This document shows, piece after piece, positions 1-5,053 of a stretch of 5,432 nucleotides of DNA. The DNA lies in assembly GCA_030628975.1 (NCBI GenBank), contig DAOVPZ010000088.1, forward strand, positions 1-5,432, read 5' to 3'. This DNA is from Candidatus Cloacimonadota bacterium. GTDB lineage: Bacteria; Cloacimonadota; Cloacimonadia; JGIOTU-2. The notes under the pieces are model-generated. The model saw only the letters and a program-made list of their open reading frames with translations, was not told where the DNA came from and searched no databases. The translations under genes were made by a program, and so were the position numbers. The stretch's first letter is position 1. Every line of letters begins with the position of its first letter.

Positions 1-2
1 AA

Positions 3-458
3 TCAATAAAATCCTGTTTGCCTGATTGCTTCATAAAGAACAATTGCTACGCTATTGCTCAAGTTTATTGAACGAATCTGTTTGCTCATCGGGATTGTGA
101 AAGAACTGTTCCAATGTTTTTCAAGAATGACTTCAGGAATACCTCTTGTCTCGGGACCAAATATCAAAAAATCTCCATCGTGAAAATTTATTTTTGTGTA
201 AATTTGGTTTGACTTTGTAGTAAAAAATAGTAATTTCCTTTCTCTATTTTTATTAAGAAAATCATCCCAACTTTTATAGAATCGCACATCTAACTTATCC
301 CAATAATCCAGCCCAGCACGCTTTAGATATTTATCAGTAATCATAAATTTCATAGGTTTAATAATATGAAGAATTGAGTTTGTTCCAACACAAAGGCGTC
401 CGATATTACCAGTATTCGCTGGAATCTCTGGCTGATATAAAACTATATTAAAAGGCAT
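3..458 (-). CDS. trmL: tRNA (cytidine/uridine-34 2'-O)-methyltransferase, TrmL type (SPOUT family)
   Basis: Complete gene for a 151-residue SPOUT methyltransferase. TrmL uses S-adenosylmethionine to methylate the ribose 2'-OH of the wobble base (position 34) in certain leucine tRNAs and acts as a cytoplasmic dimer. Visible family features are the N-terminus NIVLYQPEIPANTGNIGR (residues 4-21), the cofactor-knot motif FGPETRGIP (100-108) and the C-terminal knot motif with IRSINLSNSVAIVLYE (128-143). Length matches the family, about 150-160 aa. I chose the ATG at 458-456 because it puts the conserved NIVLY segment at the start, as in E. coli TrmL. An in-frame GTG at 482-480 would add eight residues; it sits directly after a GAAGG stretch with no spacing and inside a repeat hairpin. 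The ATG has no Shine-Dalgarno sequence. The gene lies about 530 nt downstream of dnaB, so cotranscription is uncertain. The assignment is strong; the exact tRNA target is inferred from the family. Confidence 0.93.
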   Translation of the reverse strand: MPFNIVLYQPEIPANTGNIGRLCVGTNSILHIIKPMKFMITDKYLKRAGLDYWDKLDVRFYKSWDDFLNKNRERKLLFFTTKSNQIYTKINFHDGDFLIFGPETRGIPEVILEKHWNSSFTIPMSKQIRSINLSNSVAIVLYEAIRQTGFY

Positions 459-480
459 TATAGTATTACAAATAAAATTC

Positions 481-521
481 ACCCTTCGCAGTAACAGTTG
501 CTACTGCTATGGAGAACGGGT
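481..521 (-). repeat. Hairpin repeat A, related to repeat B
   Basis: Read on the minus strand, ACCC, a bulged G and UUC pair with GAA and GGGU at the far end. An inner helix GCAGUAGC / GUUACUGC closes a 4-nt AACU loop, and UCCAUA is bulged on the 5' side. The single inner mismatch on the plus strand (A494/C501) becomes a G-U pair in minus-strand RNA. The 5' half (CCCGTTCTCC, then GCAGTAGC) matches repeat B at 596-629 (CCCGTCCTCC, then GCAGAAGC). It ends 22 nt before the trmL ATG, so it may lie in the trmL leader. The family and function are not recognised. Confidence 0.6.
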
Positions 522-595
522 CTTTGTTTTTTAGGCAAGATATTTTGGATTCTATTAAAATTTACTGATAAATATTAAATTAAATACCAAATTAT

Positions 596-629
596 CCATC
601 CTCAGAAGCAGAGCTTCTGCGGAGGACGG
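596..629 (-). repeat. Hairpin repeat B, related to repeat A
   Basis: On the minus strand, CCGUCCUC pairs with GAGGAUGG through one G-U wobble (position 627 with 598). An inner helix AGAAGC / GCUUCU closes a UCU loop, and CGC is bulged on the 5' side. As DNA, the inner arms extend to a perfect 7-bp inverted repeat (603-609 with 613-619). It shares the CCCGTYCTCC...GCAG(A/T)AGC layout with repeat A. The A/T change in one arm is matched by T/A in the other, which supports a conserved helix. It looks like a dispersed intergenic element; no open reading frame covers it. Confidence 0.6.
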
Positions 630-643
630 GCAAGCACCAAATA

Positions 644-698
644 ATTTACCCTTTGAAATCCCGCAAAGCGGACCTCGTATTTCACAGGGCAGGTAAAT
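644..698 (-). repeat. Nested imperfect inverted repeat C (about 55 nt)
   Basis: Three nested pairs of arms share one centre: ATTTACC (644-650) with GGTAAAT (692-698), TGAAAT (654-659) with ATTTCA (679-684), and CCGC (661-664) with GCGG (668-671). CCCT (649-652) can alternatively pair with AGGG (686-689). The middle and inner helices are separated by a lopsided bulge: ACGAGGU on the 5' side of the minus-strand transcript against one G. This resembles the 5'-side bulges of repeats A and B. Nested symmetry over 55 nt in a gene-free stretch suggests a mobile or structured intergenic repeat. There is no U-tract after it, so it is not a standard terminator. Confidence 0.55.
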
Positions 699-711
699 AT
701 CAATTACTGAA

Positions 712-798
712 GTTCCAAGACAAAAAACAATTATTTTTGAATTTGATATTTTTGAACATTGTAATTTATTTATAATTTATGATTTTGAATTTGGAATT
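712..798. repeat. AT-rich stretch with short repeats, possible degenerate small element
   Basis: This very AT-rich stretch carries an exact 11-nt direct repeat, TTTTGAATTTG, at 735-745 and 783-793, with a partial third copy (TTTTTGAA) near 749. It is bordered by the short inverted pair TTCCAA (713-718) and TTGGAA (792-797). This could be a decayed miniature element next to repeat C. Short matches are expected by chance in AT-rich DNA, so the call is weak. Confidence 0.25.
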
Positions 799-986
799 AT
801 ATATTTATTAGTCATTATCATTTATTTTGATTTACGAATTTAATCATTTAACTTTTGATTGCAGTTTACTACGCTATTGAATTACAAGGATGTAGTGAAA
901 TAATTAACTGATTTAATTTGACCTGTAATAAAATATATTAAATCGTTTTCAATAACCCATGAAAATATTTTTCAATAAGCTATTAA
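799..986. other. AT-rich intergenic stretch downstream of dnaB, nothing recognised
   Basis: I see no gene, tRNA or convincing terminator here. TTTTCA / TGAAAA / TTTTCA segments at 946-951, 960-965 and 969-974 can form two mutually exclusive 6-bp hairpins just after the dnaB stop. They are almost all A-T pairs and no U-tract follows on the minus strand, so a role in ending the dnaB transcript is only a guess. Confidence 0.4.
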
Positions 987-2357
987 TCAAAATTGTATTT
1001 TTTCTATTGGTTCAAATAAAGTGTATTCCCCTATGAACTTTAGTTTTTCTATACCTTGTGGTCCATTTCTGTTCTTAGCAATATTTATTTCAGCAATGCC
1101 TGTCATCTCCTCATCTTCTTTCTTATAATAATCCTCACGGAATATGAGTAAAACCAAATCAGCATCCTGCTCAATAGCACCTGATTCCCGTAAATCTGCA
1201 AGTCTTGGTCTCCTATCTTCACCTCCTCTGGTTTCCGGGGCTCTACTTAATTGTGAAACTGCAATAATAGGTATTTTAAGCTCTTTTGATAATATTTTAA
1301 TAGAACGGGAAATTTCAGTCATTTCTTGTTGTCTGCTTGTTCTCACCATATCAGGCATTAGAAGTTGCATATAGTCAATAATTAATAAATCCAATCCTTC
1401 TTCAGACTTTAATCTTCTTGCTTTAGAACGAATATCAATCATTGTATTGCTACCCCTATCATCAATAAAAATTGAAGATTCAGATAGTTTCTCTGCAACT
1501 GTTGTGATACGGAAAATTTTCTCCTGGTCTATCCCATATCCGTGTAACATTTCGGAAAGAGAAACTTCAGCACCAGAACTTAACATACGCATAAGAAGTT
1601 TTTCTTTATCCATTTCCAAGCTAAAAATCCCCACCTTTTTCTGTTGGTGGACTGCAACATAAGATGCTATATTTAAAGCAAAAGATGTTTTACCCATACT
1701 TGGACGACCAGCAACAACAATAAACTGCCCTAGTTGAAAACCACCACTTTTGGCATCAAGCGAATGAAATCCTGAAGCAATGCCAACAACACGAGATTTT
1801 TGTGATGCAATTTTCTCAATACTTTGTAATGTACCAGGAATAATATTCGAAATTGATTCAAAGCCCTCCAACATTAGATTCTGCGTAACATTAAATATCG
1901 CTTTCTCAGCATCTTCGACAATAGCTTTACTTATCTTATTTGAATTATAACAATCATCAGTTATTTTAGTAGCAGTATTTATTAGATGACGGAGAGTAGC
2001 TTTTTCTAAAACAATCTGTGCATGTGCTTCAACATTTGCACTGGAAGAAACTATATCAGAAATGTCAGAAAGATACGCAGTTCCGCCAACATCTTCAAAA
2101 TGCCCATCCTTTTTTAGCTCATCAATCAAAGTTATCAGGTCAATCTCGATATTAGCTTCAAATAGCTTGGCAATTGCACGGAATATCAGTTTATGAGCTC
2201 GTTTATAGAAATACTCTTCCTTGAGCATCTCTAATGCTCTTGCAACAGCCCAATCATCCACAAGCATTGCACTGAGTACAGCACCTTCTGCATTCAAATC
2301 ATGGGGTGGAACTCTAATACCCTCTTGAGAAGTTGTTGATTTTGTTCTATCAGCCAT
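987..2357 (-). CDS. dnaB: Replicative DNA helicase DnaB
   Basis: Encodes the 456-residue hexameric helicase that unwinds DNA 5'->3' ahead of the replication fork and recruits primase. The N-terminal domain (about 15-115) begins with the typical PPHDLNAEGAVLSAML. A linker follows, and the RecA-like ATPase domain spans about 190-450. Visible motifs are Walker A GRPSMGKT (217-224), the catalytic glutamate in FSLEM (E248), Walker B LLIIDYMQL (324-332), VSQLSR (367-372), DLRESGAIEQDAD (388-400) and KNRNGPQG, whose K428 and R430 correspond to the trans-acting residues of the family. Length is normal and there is no intein, although DnaB is a common intein host. The ATG is preceded by GGAGAG with a 10-nt spacer. 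It follows the glycosylase gene by 25 nt and is probably the last gene of the gmk-rpoZ-udg-dnaB operon. Confidence 0.98.
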   Translation of the reverse strand: MADRTKSTTSQEGIRVPPHDLNAEGAVLSAMLVDDWAVARALEMLKEEYFYKRAHKLIFRAIAKLFEANIEIDLITLIDELKKDGHFEDVGGTAYLSDISDIVSSSANVEAHAQIVLEKATLRHLINTATKITDDCYNSNKISKAIVEDAEKAIFNVTQNLMLEGFESISNIIPGTLQSIEKIASQKSRVVGIASGFHSLDAKSGGFQLGQFIVVAGRPSMGKTSFALNIASYVAVHQQKKVGIFSLEMDKEKLLMRMLSSGAEVSLSEMLHGYGIDQEKIFRITTVAEKLSESSIFIDDRGSNTMIDIRSKARRLKSEEGLDLLIIDYMQLLMPDMVRTSRQQEMTEISRSIKILSKELKIPIIAVSQLSRAPETRGGEDRRPRLADLRESGAIEQDADLVLLIFREDYYKKEDEEMTGIAEINIAKNRNGPQGIEKLKFIGEYTLFEPIEKIQF

Positions 2358-2367
2358 TGTAGTTTAA

Positions 2368-2373
2368 CTCTCC
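2368..2373 (-). promoter_or_regulatory. Shine-Dalgarno sequence of dnaB
   Basis: GGAGAG on the minus strand ends 10 nt before the dnaB ATG, in the 25-nt gap after the glycosylase gene. It is the clearest ribosome binding site in the window and supports the chosen dnaB start. Confidence 0.7.
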
Positions 2374-2382
2374 AATATTGGA

Positions 2383-3063
2383 TTAAAGTTTTCTATATTC
2401 AATCATTAGCATCTTCAAATCTTCCCATGCAGGTCTTTTCCATTCCAGGTGATAAAGTAAAGCAGATGGATGGTATGTAACCATTAGTTTGGCATCTTGA
2501 AAATGATAAAATCTATCTCGCATACTGCCAAGGGTATTATCATTATTAAGAAGACTGTTACCAGCCACTTTCCCAAGTGCACAGATAATTTTGGGTTTAA
2601 TAATCGAAATTTGTTCATATAAATAAGGTATACAACTCGAGATTTCTTCAGATAATGGATTCCTATTATTTGGTGGACGGCACTTGACAACATTAGTAAT
2701 ATAAATCTCATTTCTTTTTAAGGATATTGCATTTAACATCTTATTAAAGAGTTTACCTGCTGCACCCACGAAAGGATGACCTTGCTTGTCCTCCTGTTCA
2801 CCAGGTCCCTCACCTATAAACATTATTACAGCATCTGGATTTCCTTCACCATAAACAAAATGATTTCTTGTTTCATATAATCCACATCGTTTGCAATCTT
2901 TGTATTCTAAAGCAAACTTTTTAAGGATTTCTCCCTTATCGGGAGTTTCGGTTCTATCTACAAAAAAATCTTTTATGCCTGAAAGTTTTAAGAGTTCAAG
3001 TCTTTGTTCAAGAATCTCTTTGTTATTGATTTTAGAGAATCGTATTCCTAATTGTTTATTCAT
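2383..3063 (-). CDS. udg: Family 4 uracil-DNA glycosylase (iron-sulfur type)
   Basis: Encodes a 226-residue uracil-DNA glycosylase of the [4Fe-4S] family 4, which removes uracil formed by cytosine deamination or dUTP misincorporation and starts base excision repair. The four cluster cysteines are visible: C57 and C60 (CKRC), C128 (VVKCRPP) and C144 (SCIPYL). Active-site motif GEGPGEQED lies at 84-92, the segment NVVKCRPPNNRNP at 124-136 and the closing motif HPSALLY at 198-204. Residues 1-48 are a charged extension before the catalytic domain, as in many bacterial members. The open frame continues upstream to 3174, but that part lies inside rpoZ in another frame. I therefore start at the ATG 3063-3061, which overlaps the rpoZ stop by 8 nt. 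No Shine-Dalgarno sequence precedes it, so translation is probably coupled to rpoZ. Older annotations often call this family 'phage SPO1 DNA polymerase-related'. Confidence 0.93.
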   Translation of the reverse strand: MNKQLGIRFSKINNKEILEQRLELLKLSGIKDFFVDRTETPDKGEILKKFALEYKDCKRCGLYETRNHFVYGEGNPDAVIMFIGEGPGEQEDKQGHPFVGAAGKLFNKMLNAISLKRNEIYITNVVKCRPPNNRNPLSEEISSCIPYLYEQISIIKPKIICALGKVAGNSLLNNDNTLGSMRDRFYHFQDAKLMVTYHPSALLYHLEWKRPAWEDLKMLMIEYRKL

Positions 3064-3295
3064 CAATAATATCAGACATTTTGCCTTCTGGCTTCTCTTC
3101 TTCCTGCACAAAATAGTCTGGAATATTACCTTCTGCCACATGCTCCAATGCCATTGTAGGTAATTTCTTATCAAATTTCTTTTGAACAGGATAAGGAAGT
3201 TTGGATAAACGATTTAATTCCTCATTCGCTAATACTAGGAATAGATAAGTACAGTTATTATTTTCAATAAATTTTTGAACCTTGTCTTTACTCAT
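3056..3295 (-). CDS. rpoZ: DNA-directed RNA polymerase omega subunit
   Basis: Encodes a 79-residue omega subunit, which binds the beta' subunit and helps RNA polymerase assembly. The match rests on the core YLFLVLANEELNRL (17-30) followed by KKLPTMALEHVAEGNI (43-58), equivalent to the family's A-x-R-A-R-E-L-N and K-P-x-x-x-A-L-E-E-I-A-x-G-x-I signatures. The acidic C-terminal tail (EEEKPEG...DIIDE) is typical. Position directly after gmk is the classic bacterial order. Two ATG codons lie two codons apart (3301 and 3295). I prefer 3295 because AGGA (3304-3301) then has a 5-nt spacer, whereas it would touch the first ATG. It ends with an 8-nt overlap with the glycosylase start. The sequence diverges from the proteobacterial form, so the call rests on motif plus context. 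Confidence 0.88.
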   Translation of the reverse strand: MSKDKVQKFIENNNCTYLFLVLANEELNRLSKLPYPVQKKFDKKLPTMALEHVAEGNIPDYFVQEEEKPEGKMSDIIDE

Positions 3296-3300
3296 ATTCA

Positions 3301-3304
3301 TCCT
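3301..3304 (-). promoter_or_regulatory. Shine-Dalgarno sequence of rpoZ, overlapping the gmk stop
   Basis: AGGA on the minus strand begins within the gmk TAG stop codon (3305-3303) and ends 5 nt before the ATG at 3295-3293. It decides between the two closely spaced rpoZ starts and indicates translation coupled to gmk. Confidence 0.5.
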
Positions 3305-3884
3305 AATTTAAGTATATACCTTCACTTTTATTTTTTACTTCTTGTAAAATTTTATCAACCACGATTGATATTTCGTCATTAATCAAGAATAGATCATAAT
3401 ACCATGAATCAGCCAGTTCTTTTCTGGCATTTCTAAGACGAAATTGGATGGTTTTTTCATCATCTGTATTCCGATTTTTAAGCCGTTTTTCTAATATTTT
3501 CATACTTGGCGGAAAAAGGAAAATGGATAAAGCTTCCGGCATTCTTTTGAGAAATTTCTTTGTGCCTTTTGTATCAATATCAAGAATTATAAACTTTTCT
3601 TGTGACAAAGCATTCTCAATAACTTTTCGAGATGTGCCATAATAATGCCCATGAACTTTTGCCCATTCAAGAAAATCTCCATTCCTTCTCATTTTTCTGA
3701 AGTGTCTTTTAGATATAAAAAAATAATCTTTTCCATCATCCTCATTTTCACGAGGAGGGCGAGTAGTATATGAAATTGAATAAAGAATATCCTTGTTTTT
3801 TTTCAATATTTCTCGACAAATACAACTCTTGCCACCTCCGGAAGGTGAGGAAACTATTATAGGAAAATACTTTTTCTGAGTCAT
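3303..3884 (-). CDS. gmk: Guanylate kinase
   Basis: Encodes a 193-residue guanylate kinase, which phosphorylates GMP or dGMP to the diphosphate using ATP, a required step in GTP/dGTP supply and in recycling of cyclic di-GMP. The P-loop is SSPSGGGKS (12-20). The GMP-binding region follows with SYTTRPPRENE (38-48), DYFF (53-56), FLEW (71-74) and YYGTS (81-85), then LDIDTKG (101-107). The lid and C-terminal region include RLKNRNTDDE (134-143) and RLRNARKEL (149-157). Length is normal. The P-loop reads SSPSGGGKSC rather than the common SGPSGxGKST, a mild variation. No Shine-Dalgarno sequence precedes the ATG. It is the first gene of the tight gmk-rpoZ-udg-dnaB string; a weak terminator-like hairpin lies just upstream. 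Confidence 0.97.
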   Translation of the reverse strand: MTQKKYFPIIVSSPSGGGKSCICREILKKNKDILYSISYTTRPPRENEDDGKDYFFISKRHFRKMRRNGDFLEWAKVHGHYYGTSRKVIENALSQEKFIILDIDTKGTKKFLKRMPEALSIFLFPPSMKILEKRLKNRNTDDEKTIQFRLRNARKELADSWYYDLFLINDEISIVVDKILQEVKNKSEGIYLN

Positions 3885-3998
3885 AGTTTATAATAACAAA
3901 TTATGATTATGAATATGTTGTCAATTTTTTCCCAAATTTTAAAGGTTTATTGCGTCTTATTAGACTATAATAATGAACCTATTAAAAAAAATATTTCT

Positions 3999-4018
3999 AA
4001 AATGATATTTTTCATTTT
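3999..4018 (-). terminator. Weak possible terminator after the outer-membrane gene
   Basis: AAAATGA and TCATTTT form a perfect 7-bp stem around a 6-nt loop, starting 10 nt after the stop of the upstream gene. Eight Ts occur on the minus strand (3991-3984), but 7 nt after the stem, and the stem holds a single G-C pair. It is well placed to separate this gene from gmk but too weak to call firmly. Confidence 0.3.
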
Positions 4019-4027
4019 TTGTCTCTT

Positions 4028-4678
4028 TTAAAAATTTAATGAAAAATTCAAATTAGTAAATAGCAGTTTAATACCAAAATCTAAAGAAATTCTTACATAT
4101 AAATCATCAGAAATTATAAAACTATATCCTCCACCAACTGCTAAATTAGGACCAATACGTTTTTTATATTTTGTTTTCTTTTCAAAGGGAGATGGTTCAA
4201 CAATCGCGTAATCTATACCATAAATTAATAATCCATATAACCCTTTTCTGCTTTTTGAAATAAAAGTATTTTTTTGAAAATATACTCCACAAGTATATAT
4301 CATACTAATGAAACATCCTTGATGATAATGAAAAAACAAGATATTTTCTGTCATGCTATTTCTTATTTCACTCAAATAATACTTACCAATGCCAATTGAT
4401 CCTCCATAAAGTAAAAAGGGCGAAGCTATAAAATACATAAACAAATCCTTTTTCTTTTTGATAAAGGTGTTGGTATTACTTTTAGAGAAATATTGCGATT
4501 TACAGAAACTCTTATTTCTTTGCAAATCGAAAAGTATTCCTGATGATAAATTACTACTAAACAAATGGTTTTCATTTGTATTTTTGTTTTTGTTTAATAT
4601 CTTTTTTGTTGTATATTCCTCAGCAAAAGCAAATGAACACAATATTAGGCTTATCATCATACAAATTAATTTTTTCAT
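4028..4678 (-). CDS. Secreted, probable outer-membrane beta-barrel protein of unknown family
   Basis: Encodes 216 residues with a clear signal peptide: MKK, a hydrophobic core (4-16) and an AFA signal-peptidase I site, giving predicted cleavage after residue 19. The mature part begins with a polar, Asn/Lys-rich segment (about 20-80). Alternating aromatic/hydrophobic strands with glycines follow (for example YFIASPFLLYGGSIGIG 82-98). The end is GPNLAVGGGYSFIISDDLYVRISLDFG and a final NFSLNF. A last strand ending in Phe is the usual BamA recognition signal of outer-membrane barrels. I do not recognise the family; the small size suggests about 8 strands. The ATG at 4678-4676 was chosen because the signal peptide starts there; a TTG seven codons upstream (4699) is less likely. 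A purine-rich A/G tract replaces a proper Shine-Dalgarno sequence. A hairpin (4777-4750) lies in its leader. The location is inferred; the function is unknown. Confidence 0.75.
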   Translation of the reverse strand: MKKLICMMISLILCSFAFAEEYTTKKILNKNKNTNENHLFSSNLSSGILFDLQRNKSFCKSQYFSKSNTNTFIKKKKDLFMYFIASPFLLYGGSIGIGKYYLSEIRNSMTENILFFHYHQGCFISMIYTCGVYFQKNTFISKSRKGLYGLLIYGIDYAIVEPSPFEKKTKYKKRIGPNLAVGGGYSFIISDDLYVRISLDFGIKLLFTNLNFSLNF

Positions 4679-4749
4679 TTTTTCTTTTCTTTCTTTCAAT
4701 ATTTTTTAAGTATTGGAAATTTTTTATTTATCTTTCCCAAAAGAATACA

Positions 4750-4777
4750 TTTCCATCAGCCTATGTGCTGATAGAAA
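4750..4777 (-). promoter_or_regulatory. 11-bp leader hairpin upstream of the outer-membrane gene
   Basis: On the minus strand, UUUCUAUCAGC pairs with GCUGAUGGAAA around an ACAUAG loop. This is an unbroken 11-bp helix with one U-G wobble, which is a C/A mismatch in plus-strand RNA. It ends about 70 nt before the start codon. No uninterrupted U-tract follows (UGUAUUCUUUUGGG), so it reads better as a leader structure than as a terminator for thyX, which stops about 280 nt upstream. It matches no riboswitch class that I recognise. Confidence 0.5.
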
Positions 4778-4781
4778 GGCT

Positions 4782-4810
4782 AGACTAAACGAATTTATTT
4801 TTTGTTTCAA
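4782..4810 (-). promoter_or_regulatory. Possible promoter for the outer-membrane gene
   Basis: TTGAAA (4810-4805) and TAGTCT (4787-4782) are separated by 17 nt. The -35 matches the sigma-70 consensus well; the -10 matches only at 3 of 6 positions. A start near 4775 would place the leader hairpin at the very 5' end of the mRNA. This is weak evidence in AT-rich DNA. Confidence 0.2.
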
Positions 4811-5053
4811 TAAATATATTAATAAACAAGGATTTTGTAATATATTTTTTTCTTATTATAAATTGAGATAAGAATCGATTTATTATTATGTGGATTAAAT
4901 TTATGTATAGTTTTTGAAGAAACCAGAAATTTGTACAGGGAAATAATTTTATCTCATTAGCCATAGCTTAATCTGCGAGCAATCTGTTTTAAAATAATAA
5001 AATTGTATAATATTTTTTATCAAATATTTTATAAAATTTTAACTTTTCACTTT
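4811..5053. other. AT-rich intergenic stretch after thyX, nothing recognised
   Basis: I find no gene, tRNA or strong hairpin in this stretch between the thyX stop and the candidate promoter. Several A/T-only palindromes (for example around 5005-5040) are what base composition alone would give. No convincing thyX terminator is visible. Confidence 0.4.

Noticed and set aside
946..974. Alternating TTTTCA/TGAAAA segments just after the dnaB stop, considered as a dnaB terminator or attenuator.
   Set aside because: The stems are 6 bp and nearly all A-T, and no U-tract follows on the minus strand. Such pairs are expected in this base composition.
481..986. Checked the gap for a CRISPR array, tRNA or small structural RNA gene.
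   Set aside because: The repeats are not regularly spaced and differ in sequence, no Cas gene is nearby, and no cloverleaf or T-loop motif is visible.
1144..1662. Plus-strand open frames of 71-76 codons inside dnaB.
   Set aside because: They are antisense shadows of a well-supported gene; their translations have no recognisable motif.
990..2357. Checked dnaB for an intein or insertion, since inteins often sit at its Walker A region.
   Set aside because: The motifs run without interruption and the 456-residue length is normal.
2484..2711. A 75-codon minus-strand frame inside the glycosylase gene.
   Set aside because: It overlaps the glycosylase out of frame and lacks independent coding evidence.
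3885..3924. Possible promoter in front of gmk: a perfect TTGACA on the minus strand at 3924-3919.
   Set aside because: No acceptable -10 lies at 16-18 nt; CATAAT is only 13 nt away and TAATTT 15 nt. The resulting transcript would start about 6 nt before the ATG. The match may be chance in AT-rich DNA.
4458..4788. Plus-strand frames of 70-83 codons opposite the outer-membrane gene and its leader, rich in Phe/Leu and resembling membrane proteins.
   Set aside because: The hydrophobic character is the reverse complement of Lys/Asn-rich coding and A-rich leader DNA. The minus-strand gene has a signal peptide and a coherent protein pattern.
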